From Austropuccinia psidii (Eukaryota > Basidiomycota > Pucciniomycetes > Pucciniales > Sphaerophragmiaceae): DNA of 64,000 nt. Of the stretch, positions 44,430 to 57,649 are shown piece after piece. Within the stretch, counting starts at the first letter, position 1; every line of letters starts with the position of its first letter. The translations under genes were made by a program, and so were the position numbers. The notes beneath the pieces are model-generated. The model ran no database searches and was not told the origin of the DNA. It saw nothing but the letters and a program-made list of their open reading frames with translations. The stretch spans positions 23,323,975 to 23,387,974 of the forward strand of contig JALGQZ010000011.1 of NCBI GenBank assembly GCA_023105745.1. Direction: 5' to 3'.

Positions 44430-46556
44430 TCCCAACAGTGGCAAGGTAAATTGGGATCTATATCAAGCTTATTAAGATTGATTTTCACTAATAAATTAAT
44501 CAACTCACCAAAAAAATTGACTCTGGATTACAATAATCTCACCAATTCAAAATCAGCATCATATCAATAATCAATAAGATCTTAAAAATATAATTATGCT
44601 TGAAGAACACCATCATTATATCTCAGTGATCTAATTCTAAAAGAAGGAAAATAATAAAAGGAAAAGCTCAAACAGCTTATCTTGAAACCTTTCCAGGAAT
44701 GTAGAAGTTTGTAAATATGAGGAATAAAAGTTAGAAAACTCAAAATATACCAAAATCAGTCTAAAGAGTGAAACTATTACCAGGAAGACTCATATATTGA
44801 AGATTAATCTTTAGAAGAAATTGAAAATCAGGAAATACAGAATATAAGGCAGAAAATGGAAGAATTAAAGTTTGAGATGTCACAAATACTTGAAAAAGAA
44901 AAAGGGAAACACCTCAATCACAATCTTATACACTAGCTGGAAATAATAATAAACCATTGATTTCTAGGAGTGGAAAATCATTTACATCACCCACAGTAGG
45001 AAAATAGGAAACATAAACTCCATAAGCTAACCCAAGATATCAAAAATTTCAAAGAAAGGTTCAAATAGAAACACCTATTTATCATATCCCCGGAATTATG
45101 AGAAAAGTGGAACATAAAGGCCAATAGTTAAAATAAAAGCAAAAGACTATGTATTATGGTTTGATAAAAAAGAATCAGAATTGCTCATAAAAATGGTGTA
45201 GAGAATAGCAGAAATAGAAGGGGTATCATCAAGAGACATAGTCAAGGAAATTGGTGTTTGGACAAGGAGTGAAACCATCAGTTATGCCATTGAAGGAATG
45301 CCATGTTATTAAAATGAGAATTGGGAACAGCTCAAAGTTTATAGGAATATTAAGTGGCACAGGGTTGATCCAGAAACCACATATACACTCACCTCTATAA
45401 ATAATCTTTTAAAGAAAACACAATAAGAAGGAGGAATCAATACTCTGGCTCAGAACAGAAATTTAATGGTGAATATGAAGTCATCATCACTTACCTAAAA
45501 GGACAAAAATACAATACAAGGAGAGGTAAGCCACAACCAGAAAATTCTTGCCAGCCTTTCCTTCCTTACTCAAGAATCATTTTATATGGAAATGCTCAAA
45601 GATAAATCCATATTTCAAGCAGAAGATGGAGGATAAATCACACCTAGTTTTAACATCATCAAGATTTACATTGAACAAGAATTGGAGGCCAAAGTTTTTA
45701 TACAGGAAAAGGAATTTTCTCTTAACTCCATAGGAGAAAGAAAGACTACCACCCAAAAAAAGAAGGTAAAGTTTGAAGAAGAATCCTTGGGACCAGCTGT
45801 AGATCAGCTAAGGGAACTAAACACAAAGGTCCAGCAGCAACAACAGAGCGCAAGGTGAAAAATGAAGAACCAAAGCAAGATATAAAGAAATTCATTTAGG
45901 AAATCAAAAAATGATCAGATACAGTCTCATCGTGAGATAACTATAACAAAAATCTCCACCATCAGAATAATCAACCAAAACACAACTTACCACTAAATTC
46001 AGAAAGACATTTTATTAATGGACAAGTTTGGAGTTTCTCAAGGCTACCAGTAATATTGTAGTATTTTCTTCAAGCTTTGAATTTAGTCAGAAGTTTTACT
46101 TTTCTCATAGAAGACCAAAGGTAAAAATCATTGATTAGTAAGGCAATAAATTACATGTTTCCAAATTGGGAAAGGGTCTCCACTAATGGATAATTTTTAC
46201 CCAAGGATTATGTCAGGGAATACCATAAGGAGAAAGAGGAATTAAAAAGAAAAATGGAAGAGAGGGTCAAGAAAGAAGAGCACAATAATAAGGAAAAAAG
46301 AATAATCTCTTGTTCAATGGATGATTGGGACTATTGCAAACCCCAATCCCTTTCAACAGGATTAAAAGAACCTTTAGGATCTACCTGTGGTTTGAGGAAG
46401 ACAAGGAAAAGGAGGGGAAAAGAAGAAAGAAAAAAGTACAGGTGCAGCTCTTACCCTCAAAGGAAACTATTAAACAAAAGCATTTTATCAAGAGAAATAC
46501 TAGTATGCCTGGAGAATCATGTAAGATGAAGAATCTGAAAAAGAAAAAGTGATAAT
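44430..46556 (+). pseudogene. Heavily decayed gag relic related to ORF1 of copies A and B
   Basis: No long frame survives, but translated pieces follow the ORF1 gag core in order: IAEIEGVSSRDIVKEI, SYAIEGMPCY, ASLSLLTQESFYMEML and YIEQELEAKVFIQEKEF, at about 45200-45720, with many stops between. Divergence is greater than between copies A and B, so this is an older subfamily. Short frames at 45548 and 46254 are remnants. Confidence 0.65.
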
Positions 46557-46558
46557 AC

Positions 46559-48330
46559 TGTGGGAACTCCTCTGCATATGAGATAAAATGGGGCAGTACC
46601 TGGAAGGGTAAATCACAAAGAAAAAGTTTTGAAGGGCTGTTTGGGACTTGTAACCCTTTCTCTGCTTGTGTGCTAGAATAATCTAGACTTTCCGTCCTAA
46701 TATGCTAAGTTATCTTTAATGAGTTCACCAAATCAATTTTATTATTGCTAGTGGCTTGATCAGGAAATATTTTACTCAAAAATCTCTAATCAGACTTTTC
46801 TCTACTCATAGAAATGGTTATCTGAAACCTTAACAAATAAATTCTTTTTAAAACATTTTAGCAGGCTGAGTGGATTCCACCAAATACTTGTACAAAGATA
46901 TATACAATAAAATAATAATTAAAAAAAATAAATAACATTGAAAATCTTTTATAATCCAAGCCCCAAAATCTTCTTTTCCTTATAATTCTTAAGTAAATAG
47001 AAAAACTGATAGCTAAAACAAACACAATATTCAATTAGCTGAGCTAATAAACTTTAAAAGGATAAAAAATATATTTAAAGGCCTTTGTGATGTGCTGGAT
47101 AAGCTAATACTCTCATAATTCCTAATAATATAGTATAATACAAGTAATTCAATGTTATGGTTGGTGTTCTGTTTAAATAAGAAATTATATAATCTCTTCT
47201 GTGTTGTTGATATTAATACTAGCTAATTGTTATAGGTTCAATATTGATTTTAACTAAAAATACAAGTCTTTAATTTAATTTTTTTCCTTTCTGTTCCTTG
47301 ATGACAATTTATTAGGTATCAACCAGTAAATACAAATCCATTTTTATTTTAAAAGTAGTAAAATTACTTTTTTTTTGCAGGTTTTCTTTTACAACAAGAA
47401 AAATCAATCTCTTTGAGGAATTTTACAACAAACAATAGCCCAAAACTAATTAAAAACGGTTAGTTTTTATTTTAAAGCCTACAAAATTACTTTGGTTTGA
47501 TGGTTTTCTTTTAAAACTCTCTGAAACTACCTTTAAGGCTTAAACACCAGGCTCCAGAGATGCCTTGCTCATGAGCTTCAATCTTGAAGATCCTAATTAA
47601 ATAAGGAGATAGTCTACCTGCTAGTAAGGGATTAATTAAAGTCTTTTCACACTATTGGTTCTCTTTATCTATGTCAACAACAAAATTCAGTTACTAGGAT
47701 TGATTTATCAAGTAAATTTCTAGGATAAACTCCTAGAAGAGGGATCAGAAAAAATAAATTCAATTTACAATTTCTTGCTAGTGAAAAGGGAAAAAGTGGG
47801 AGAGAGGCCCTCTATTTATATCTGTGGGGCCCTCCATAGTGATTCAAAAAAGAGGGGACTTAGAAATTTTCAGCCTCTGGTGGCTGTACAAAGCATTGCA
47901 AAGTTTAACTTTGGATTTGCAGGGGTAACGTGTCCTTACATGAAACCAGTCTAGATCTCTGACCAATCAGATTGCTTCACTTCACTTTTCATAATGACAT
48001 GATTTGTTTTTAACCAATAAGATCAATTCATTCTTATATTACCTATTCATGTGACATTTTTGTGACCTGTGGCCGTGAAATGCAGTCAAATGTTAAACTT
48101 TGGCCCTGGAGCCCTTATCTCCATGTTTTACTCAATTGATTACTACCCAGTCACCTAGCTTTACTGTATTGTATTTTGTTGGTGTTTGAAGGATGACTTG
48201 TGCACTAGGTTTTACATTTTTCTGAAAATACATGTAGGAATGACTTTCCATATTCCTTATTGACCTGTATTACCTGTATGCTTCCTTAAAATTTGTAAAT
48301 ATTCTGAAATATTCCTCAAACTTCTAAATT
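46559..48330 (-). repeat. LTR of the relic subfamily, inverted
   Basis: Begins TGTGGGAACTCCTC in plus-strand view, as the copy A LTR does at 10570, so it lies in reverse orientation. A minus-strand TATAAATAGAGGGCCTCTC at about 47808-47828 matches the CATAAATAGAGGGG promoter of the copy B LTR. No primer binding site lies beside its 3' end, so it is a solo LTR or a rearranged piece. The left end is clear. The right end, somewhere near 48330, is uncertain. Confidence 0.55.
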
Positions 48331-48429
48331 TTGAGAATGTTGTCCCTGTTGCTTGAACCCATGACCTTGTCAGATTTCAGCTTCAGATATCCTCCTTATC
48401 AACTCTCATGGGAAACATTTCACAGTTGT

Positions 48430-50409
48430 TGTGGTATTCCATACCATTTTTTCTTCACCAGGCTCAAGCTCGTAGTACCCCATAACAGAAGTAAATCCCG
48501 CCTACAGGCAGACTTACACTCAAATTTTACACAAAAAGGTCAATTTTACAGCAAGAAGCTGGATTTAACTCATAAAACCATGGAACAGGCACCAAAGGGC
48601 AGTATACGTATTTAAATAAATTATTCAATTTCATTATGCATATGTAAAAATTGAGTTACATATATTAAACTAGTTACAAAAAATAAGGTACCACCCTTTA
48701 AAATTACACACCCCAACCAGCCTTACACCCCCTTATAGACACAGGACTCATACAGCATGAAGATTACACATGCATTAACTACACAGCCACCTTTCATTCA
48801 ATATAGAGAGTCACATGATGCAAAGCTAAACCCCATGAAATTCCTGAAAGTCATTTAAAACACAGCCCCAGGAGTACCTTATCTTACATCCACAGTAACC
48901 CCACTCTAAACCTTGAAACAGGATCAGAATTATTTATACCACTCATCACCTCCTGAAAACCAAAACTATTCACAACAGGATGCATGAAGTACACAATTTC
49001 TAATTAAATCTCAACCACATGACTATGCACAGCATGTGCCAAACTCAAAGATTAAATCATCTTATACATAACAGTAAATGAATCAGTGCAAGAATTATTA
49101 CCTGACCTCATTTTGAATTTCAAAAAGAAGAAAAACAACCATGACACCTGCATAAATCACACAGCCACATCTACCAATCCTAAAATATGAAATATGCAAA
49201 GGAATTACAAGGTCATCATGTGATACTGCATCCACCAACAGAATATCATGTGACAGAAAAGAGGCTGTGCACAACAAATATCCCGAGCCAGAATTGAATC
49301 ACCTCATGCATGCAAGGAAAATTCAAGAATATCACATTGTAATTAGTTCACCAAAATACAATCATGTGATGAAAGGAGGCTGTGCAGAGACACAATTATC
49401 ACCAAACCTTAAATCACCTGACCCGTGCAAGAAAGGTCCTCACCAGAAACAGAGTCACATGATGAAATCAAGAAGAATTAAAGTGGGAAAAGACAGCTCC
49501 CATGGAGGGCCCCCCAGGCTCCCAAAAGGCATAAATAGAGGGGCTCTCTCCCCAAATTTCAAAATCCCCCCCATGCACATTGCAAGCATAGGAATAATTC
49601 ATCCCTCACCTGGGAGGTAGTCCAGTATATTATAGTAACTTTACTTGCCCAGTAGCTAAGCTCAGTGGAAGTCTAGTGTTGAAGATTACCCAGTAGCTAA
49701 GCTCAGTGGAATCTTATTATTATTAAAATAAAAAATAATAATAAGTAAAAATTACCCAGTACCCAAGATTAGGGTTACTAATTTATTAAAATATTTTATC
49801 CAGTAGAATTAACACCATTTATCAAGACTTAAAATCAACTTACCCCTTTAAAAATCCAATATTAAAGAATCTTACCTCTTAAAATGAACAAATACAATTT
49901 TATTTTATTATTAAACACCCTTAAAAAACATAAAAAAACCTTTAAAAATTATTTTACTCTATTTTAACTTTACCTTAACAAAAATCATCTTTATCAACAC
50001 TCACCAAATTTTCTGAATACATTAAATAACTCATCTTACCAAATTTTTATCACCAAGAAGAAACCGCTCACCCTCATTTCACCGAAAGAAACAAAAATGA
50101 TACAGACAAGTATTTCATTAAAAATCTAAAAATTAACCAAAATTACTGACATTATTCTTCATATTATATATTGCATAGTTCTGCTCTGAGACTGCTGAAT
50201 TTTGTCTTCTGCAGTTGTAAAGCCACTTACTAATTTTATTTTGGTTTGTGAGCTCCAAGGAAGATTTTGTTCAGTATTTTAGGAGGGGAAGGCAATACAC
50301 CCTTGCCACCCTTGGTTACAGGAGTTATTAGCAATTCAAAACTAGTTACCTGTGATTTCCCCCTACAGTTACTGCCTCATTGTAATCCCACACAAGAGGA
50401 GTTCCCACA
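48430..50409 (+). repeat. LTR of copy B (1980 bp)
   Basis: Starts TGTGGTATTCCATACC and ends GAGGAGTTCCCACA, and aligns with the inverse of 10570-12470. A TATA-like CATAAATAGAGGGGCTCTCT lies at about 49530-49549. Downstream, near 49645-49770, are tandem CCCAGTAGCTAAGCTCAGTG units. It is followed by a primer binding site. The sister LTR would lie beyond the window. Confidence 0.8.
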
Positions 50410-50411
50410 CC

Positions 50412-50429
50412 TGGTGTCCCAACAGTGGC
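50412..50429 (+). promoter_or_regulatory. Primer binding site-like sequence of copy B
   Basis: TGGTGTCCCAACAGTGGC, two bases after the LTR end and identical to the copy A site. Identity between otherwise diverged copies supports function. Confidence 0.7.
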
Positions 50430-50696
50430 TGACAACCTCAACTTCAATAAAAAAATCAATTAAATTACAATCAATTTAAAAATTCTTAACTACTCCAGAA
50501 TACCTTTTTTATAAAAAGAAACTGGAGTCAAATAATCAAAATCAGCCAAACCCATCATCTCAGGAATCTCAATCCTCAACTCACTCTGACTATTAATATT
50601 ATCCACCACAGCAAGAAACAGAATTAGGGCAGGAATAAAACAAATATTCCAATTTCCCAATTCCAACACTAATAACCAATAAAAGGGACTTGAAGG

Positions 50697-53600
50697 TTGT
50701 GGAGAAATTCTTCCTTTATCTCCTTGAAAGAAATAAACTCAATAAATCAATCTCAAAAGCGGAAATTAACCAATCAAAAATGGATACACCTTCATCATCA
50801 AAATTACCTGGTAGTATTGAAGAAATCCAGGAAGAAAACCTTAATGAAGAAACTGTTGAAGGATAGGAAGAAATGTCTTCAACAGACAGACTTCACCAGA
50901 AAATACTAGAAATGCAAGAAAAACTATTATCATTAATCAAAAAAGAAGGGAAAAACAAATCATCCAGTTATACTCCACAAAATAGTCCACTTGAAGAACA
51001 GACCACCCTTCCAAGATCATTCAGGAAACATGGATCACCTTCCCCTTATCCAAGATCCATGGCCACATCAACACCTTATACAGAACAAAGACAAAATACC
51101 TTACCAAGAAGAGTCAGCATTTCTTCCAAAATTCCAATTCCATCACATCCAGAAATTTGAAGAAAAACTACTCCAATAGTAAAAATTAGAGCCAAAGACT
51201 ACAACTTGTGGCTTTATGGAAAGAATGTTGAAATATTAATCAAAAAAGTTGAAAATATTGAAGAAATTGAAGGAGCAAGTGGAAGAGACATTGCAAGAAA
51301 AATAGCATTTTGGACAAAAGATGAAGAAATCACCTATCATATTCAAGGAATGCCAGGATATGAAACAGCTTATTGGGATCAATTGAAAGTGGATATGAAA
51401 AGAAGATGGGGAACAGTCTCAACTGAAAGAAGGTAAAGATTATCCTAAATCACTGATTTATTCACAAAAACTCAACAAGAAGGTGGAATAAGAAACATGA
51501 CTCAATACAGAAAATTCATTGGGGAATATGAAGCAATCATCACCTACCTCAAAATATACCAAGATATTCAAGGTGATATCAACCATAATAAAGAAATATT
51601 AGCCAGCCTTTCCACAAGTGTTCAAGAGTAATGTTACAAGGAAATGATCAAAGACAGAGCTATGGTTCAAGCCTTGGATGGAGGTTACATCATTCCAAGA
51701 TTGGATATTTTGAAATTATACATTGAACAAGACTTGGAGGCCAAGGTACTTATTCAACAAAAAGAATTTTCCACACCAAAGCCTCCAGAAAAGAAAACAA
51801 GATTTGAGGATAAAAGTAAAGATAAAGTTTTAAAAAAAGTAAAAGAACTCACCCACAAGATTAAAAATCTTCCACAACCAGAGCCTCAACCAAGAAATGA
51901 GGGAAAAGAATCAGTTAAAGAAGTAATAAATCAACTTAAAGCCCTATCAGAAGCTGTTAATCCACCAAGAAGGAACTAGAACAATAATAAAGAGCAAAGA
52001 TTCCCCCAAAATAATCAGCCATATAGGCCAAGGAATCCTTTAGCACCATTTTAATCCAGTTACCAACCATACATACCAGCTCAAATTGCTCCAATACCAC
52101 CATTAAAATGTGCTTACTTCAAGGAAGAAGGCCATTAATCAACTAGATGTACTCATCTTGCTGAAGATTTGGAGAGAAGAATTGTCATAACCAAAGGAGA
52201 ATCTTACCTCTTTCCCAATTATCAGAGAGTACCTATGGAAGGAAATGAAAGTGCCAAAAACATAGTCAGAGGCTTTGCAAAGGAACAAGCAGAACTCAAC
52301 AAGAAATTTATGGATAAACCTACTGTCAAACCAAAAACAGAAGAAGAGGTGAAACCCACTGAAAAGAAACAAGAAGAAAAATTAACCTCAATTGCTCATG
52401 TTGAAGATTGGTCAAATTGGAAACCACCACCATTTCCTCAGCCAATGATCCTTTTGAATCCCACATTGGATTAAGACATACAAAACAAAGAATAGAAAGA
52501 CAATCCCAAAGTCAAGAGCCAAAGAAGAAAGCAGAAATTCCAGGAACTTACATTAAAGAAGAAAAGGAAGAAGAAAGAGTAATAATTCCCACCAAATTCC
52601 AAAATTCAAATATTCCAAAACCAGACCAACTGGAGGGGAAATTGAGAATATTTCCAATAAGAATGAAGATGAAGAAATTCCCAAAGAAGAAAAGAAGTTC
52701 AGAAAACCTCAAAAGAAACAAGTTGAAACTAAATTGCAAATTCAAAAAATTATTAAAAAAATTATGCAACAAAAGATCAACCTCACCATTGAAGAAATTT
52801 TGAGGATGTCACCAAATTTTGTCCACAAATTACAGGAATTATCAGAAAAAGACAAAGAGGAAATTATATTGCTCAACTCAATGGATCTTCAAGAAAGACT
52901 ATTATCATTTGGACTCAAAGAAATACCAAAGCCCAAGATTCATTATGCTTGTCATTTGGGATTTATGGAGATATTCATTGGAAAGGAAGAATATCCTATG
53001 AAAGCATTATCGGACACTGGTGCAGAACTAAACATAATACCAGAAGAAATAGCAATCAAATCCTCACTCACAACAAGAAAACTAAACATGAACCTTAGGA
53101 GAATTGGAGGCCATACTACTTTATTGGTGGCACTTTCAGAATTTGCTCCAATAATCTTGGCTTCAGTCAAAGAAACTCAAATACACTTTTTCATTGCAAA
53201 AGGATCTGTCGATACAGTATTTGGAAGACCCTTTTTGGCATACAATAACATTAGGCTTGTTTTTCTCACAAACAAGGAGAAATACTGAGCTATCAAGAAC
53301 CTGATGGAAGAAGATTATGCATGCCAACATGCAAACCTCAAGCACTTGGATGGCAAACTGGTCCTCCTAGAGGAATGGATTTATGCAACATGGCCAGGTT
53401 AGTCAGAACTACTCCATGAAATAAGGTTAAAAATGCAAAAAGAGACAATACCATAATCAATGTGACCCAGAAGACCAAAGAGTTACCCATATCTCCAAAA
53501 GGTGATCAATTTGTTCAAAATTTACAAAACAACAAATAGTCAAACAACCTCAAAAGACAACTTGAAGACCCAACCTCTGAAGATGAATTACCCAGCATAG

Positions 53601-54417
53601 TTTACAAGCCAATTAACAACAATGAAGAAACCTTCCAGATTTTGCTGAATGGAAATGAGAAAATAAATGGAAATCTTTTCAAAACCAAACCTAAAAGGAA
53701 GCAAGTCAGATTTAGTGAACATCATGAGCTTTCAGCACAAGAAATTATCAATAAAATAGAAAAAGACTTCAAAATTATGGAAGAGAGACAAAAATTTGAA
53801 AGAAACATACCATATGAACTTCTTCAATAGACAATTGAACAACCAAAAAGAACTTCATGAATGGCAACTGGAAAACACGGAATTCATCCAGCAACCTGCC
53901 AATGAAGATGAAGAATCAGAATCAAACCTAGAAAATGAATACAACTACCTTTACTTGCCATATATTACCTTTGAAGACATTTATGGGGATGAAGCTCAAG
54001 AAAGTTTATGTGAGGATAAAAATTTATATCATCTTGCAGGAGGAAACTTGAACAAAATACAATTCCTAGAGCTATTAACTGAAGAAGTAATTAAAGGAAA
54101 CCTCTCAAATTAATTCTGGGATAAAAAATGCTTAATGGGAGTTTTACCAAGAAGAGGACTCTACTTCAATCAAATTTGGGCTCAATGGTACCTTGGATTG
54201 AATGGATTAACATACCAGACTGGATGACTGAAATGGGTTGGAGTTGGATATATATTCATTGATGAAGACTTATGGTGGTCAGAATTTCCATCAGAAACAG
54301 AAATTGAAGAAAGAAATGCCTTTGTGGAAGCCCTCAAAGACCTTATTTTGGCCAGGTTACTCAACAGACACTCACCTTTCCCACTTGGGGGAGCTCAACT
54401 TCAAATAAAATCAACAA
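50697..54417 (+). pseudogene. Gag-protease ORF1 of copy B, inactivated
   Basis: Co-linear with the intact 6564-10193 frame but broken by many stops and frame changes. Examples are TAG near 50865, TGA near 51160, TAA at about 51435, 51630 and 51978, and several frameshifts around 52430-52740 and 53285. The zinc-knuckle region near 52108-52150 has lost residues. The protease motif (SDTGAELNIIPEEIA, about 53010) survives in the frame 52734-53288. The C-terminal shared domain is visible near 54040-54420. Not functional as a protein. Confidence 0.85.
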
Positions 54418-54489
54418 AATCAAGATTTCTTCTCTAAAAATGTATCAGTATCATCCATAAAATGTATCATTAGTTTCTTTTTTCATTTT

Positions 54490-54880
54490 GTCTCATAGGA
54501 AGTGAATTCCTGCCTTAACAAAGAAGCAACTTATAAATCAATTATTTCTCAAAAAAAATAACTTACATTCAAAATATTAATCACCTCCACCATGGACACG
54601 TCACCAGTTTTTTGATCCTAAGGGGAAGAATCAATAAAAGAAGACCAGATTTTTAATTAATATCCAATTTTAAAACCAGAAGATGAAGATATCAATAAAG
54701 AAACCCTTTGGCACTTCAAAGAGACTCCAGCAATATCAGAAAAAACCAAAAAGAAATCACTAGGCAGTGACCTCCTGCCTTATCATGAGGAAAATCATTT
54801 CTTAGAAACCAAATTCACCATTTTCCTTCACCAAAACTCAATCATCACTAGGCAGTGACTTCCTGCATTATCAAAGAGGA
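54490..54880 (+). repeat. 35-nt dual-hairpin repeats of copy B, with ORF2 relic
   Basis: Copies lie at about 54492-54525, 54757-54790 and 54844-54880, matching the four in copy A in sequence and in position relative to the ORFs. Between the first two lies a decayed ORF2 (from about 54592) with several stops. The stems AGGCAG/CTGCCT and TCACT/AGTGA are intact in the 54757 copy. Confidence 0.65.
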
Positions 54881-55017
54881 ATATCCAAATTATTACCCAA
54901 AATTATCATCCAAAACTCATTATATCTACTCTCAAACTATTTTGATAAATGAAATCTGATAAAATTTTCAAATATTATTACCTTTTAACACTCCAAAAAT
55001 CCACCATATCCTTCAAA

Positions 55018-55674
55018 ATGCAATCATGGCCATTACTTGAAGAAAATACCTGGTCATTGGACACAGACATCAGCTGGCTAGAAGAAAAAGAAGTCTGGGC
55101 CAATTACATCAATCCACAAGAATTAGATTAAAGTCCTTACTGGTTCTTGGAAATAAAACCAGAACCTTGTCCTGATATTTCCACAATAGTCCATCCATAT
55201 ATTGAGCTTGAGGACATCTTTGAAAAAGAAGAATCACCATCAGACACTGTCATATCTCATCCATGGAAAGAATTACCTGGATTCAACCTTACAAAGTATG
55301 AATTCTTAGAGTTACTGACCTGGGATGGAATTGAAGAAAACCTGGGAAACCCATACTGGAATGAAATATTTGACATGGATGAAACCCTCAAAAAATCACT
55401 ATTTTGGAGGACCTGGGAATTCCAAGACTGGTTCAACCTCCAGGATTTCAAAATTAAAAATGGGAAAATAAGCAAGATCTCAAGAGGGTACATTATTCAT
55501 AATTACACTTGGGACTGCCACTGGGAGGAAACAATTATACCAGCAATCTTCAGCCTTCAAGGGGGTGAAAATAAGTTGAATACAAAAGAATGGAACTCTT
55601 TCTGTCAAGAATACTTGTTTAAAAGTCTAAAAAGAGAAATATTGAGGGGAGGAAGACTTATTAAACAAGAATGA
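55018..55674 (+). pseudogene. ORF3 of copy B with one internal stop
   Basis: Matches the 228-aa ORF3 of copy A from its ATG at 55018 (MQSWPLLEEN) to 55674. The only interruption seen is TAA at 55129-55131. The shared domain reads LPGFNLTKYEFLELLTWDG. Apart from this stop the frame is preserved over 218 codons. ORF1 of the same copy is far more damaged. Either ORF3 decayed later by chance or it was kept longer by selection. Confidence 0.7.
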
Positions 55675-55679
55675 GTTAG

Positions 55680-56159
55680 GAAAATACTTTTTCAAAGAAA
55701 TTAGTCAAGAAAAATTAAATTAAATCTCACCTGCTAAGTCCCCAGTTCTCTGATTTTTTAATCCATCCTATTTCCATTAATATTATTATTATTTATTCCT
55801 TTTATTTGTTCTTTTACTTTGACTTTAATCTTTATTGCAATGATTATTTGAGTTTTCCTTTGATGATCACCCTAAAAAACAATTATGCTTCAGAGCATAT
55901 AAGATTGCAAGAAATAATAAAAGAATAAATAAATAAATAATTATTATTAGTTATAAAAAAAATATAAAATATATAAAATAATAAATAAAATCACAAGCAT
56001 TTTCAATTCAGTTTATATCAGTAGATGAGAACTGAAAATGAAGAAGCTTAAATAATATTATAGTTCTATTTTACTCTTTTCTTATTTCATTATCCATTCT
56101 ATCTCATTTTTGAGCTTACTAATTAATGAAAAAAAACTTTTTTCTAATTTTTGATTTTT
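55680..56159. other. AT-rich 3' region of copy B
   Basis: No gene. It corresponds in inverted order to about 4200-4940 of copy A, with TCTCACCTGCTAAGTCC and a ..ATCAGTAG.. phrase in common. Confidence 0.5.
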
Positions 56160-57190
56160 TCAAAACATGAAGTAATACAGCAGGCTTGGCAGCTCTCACC
56201 AACCCCATAAGACAGGTCCAAATGAACAAGCCTGATGGATACAGTATTCCTGTTTAACAGGTGCTGCCACTGCACTTCAGTAATAATACACAACCTTAAA
56301 ACCAAGCCCTAATAAAAATCAGTCTGAAGGGCATTTATTGTTTTAAACAATGGAATCACAAAAATATCCAAAGAAGCTGGCAGAAGCACTACACCAAAGG
56401 AATAATCTCAATCACAGGTCCAATTTGGAAGGCTTATTTAGCTTGGAATTGGTTTTACACAGCCATCATCACCAGGCAATCTTATCAGAGGAGAATCTGG
56501 ATATAGGACTTTAGGCATGGATGACAGCAATATTGTAAGATTTTCTTATATCGGCGGATTTAGCTTGGATATGTGATTCCACACCAGACACTTCTAGCCA
56601 ATGTGGTTATGATCACATATGAAGACTTTTTTGAAGGTTGCAATTGATATCTTATGTCACAGCTATACACTTTCTGACTAGAAAGCACCCAACCTGACTA
56701 AGCTCTAAGTACTGTAAAGGTGTAATAACACCTCTAGCACCCCAAATACAACTACCAGAAAAGGATGTTACAGCCACCGCTACAAGTCAATTTGGTTATG
56801 ATCACATGCAAGCCTTTTTAATACTCATAAGGTGACTAAAACCTCACCAAGAGGCATTTCATGAATCTCCGAAGCAGTTTTGAGCCCCAGGAGGTTGAGC
56901 TAGGCTACAACGACTGCTTGCGGCACCAATTTCACCAGCCTAAAAGGGTGTTAGAGAATTCTCTACCCCAACCAACTAGATCTTTCAGCAAATCAAGTTT
57001 AAAAGGTTGTTAGAGCACCATAGACTCTAACTGACTCAATTGTTTTAACAAAAAAAGGGGGTTTTAAAACACCCAAAGTTGATCATATCACAATAAAGTT
57101 TTTTTTAAGCAGATTATAAATGGAAACGGCCTACCCAAAGAATCCTTGAGGGTTTTAAGAACTACTAGACCAGCCTGTAAAGCTTACTAC
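56160..57190 (+). repeat. Hairpin arrays B/C, right arm, first block
   Basis: Contains AGGTGT-AATA-ACACCT at 56718-56733, the counterpart of GGGTGT-TATT-ACACCC at 1784-1799 with a paired change at the outermost base pair. It also has several copies of a GGATTTAGCTTGG phrase (for example 56557) and stretches with TCCGAA-type loops, the inverse of the left-arm CGGGT loops. No supported gene. Confidence 0.55.
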
Positions 57191-57270
57191 CTTACCTTCT
57201 AACAATGACAGGGTTAAAAAAAAAGGAACAGGAAGGAAGCAAACAAACACTCACATGCAAGAAGGCGAGG

Positions 57271-57280
57271 TATTTATAGT
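57271..57280 (-). promoter_or_regulatory. Antisense TATA box, right arm
   Basis: ACTATAAATACC on the minus strand points toward the retroelement ORFs, as the one at 3631 does in the left arm. Function is inferred only. Confidence 0.35.
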
Positions 57281-57649
57281 CATGGTTAAAACCCCTGGGA
57301 TACTAATTCTAGCTTAACAGAACAACATAGACTAATCATACTCTACTGTACTTCCAAATATCATAGCATATATCAACAAACCTTACCAAGACCCTACCTT
57401 AGTTTTTATTAAATAAGCCATGCATGGCTCAGCATTCTGACAGTATCATATTTGAATCATGCACATAAAAGCACTCAAACTCCTCCTTGTCAGCTATTGG
57501 TAGAGGTAGTGCTGATGCGATGAAAAGCAAACAACCTTTCCAGAACTGAAGAAAGAATAAAAAGAAGTGTATCACTGAATAGCTCGGAAATACGGGCAAG
57601 GCAATTGAAAATAATATGTGGAATGTCATGTGATGAATTAGGCTGGAAA

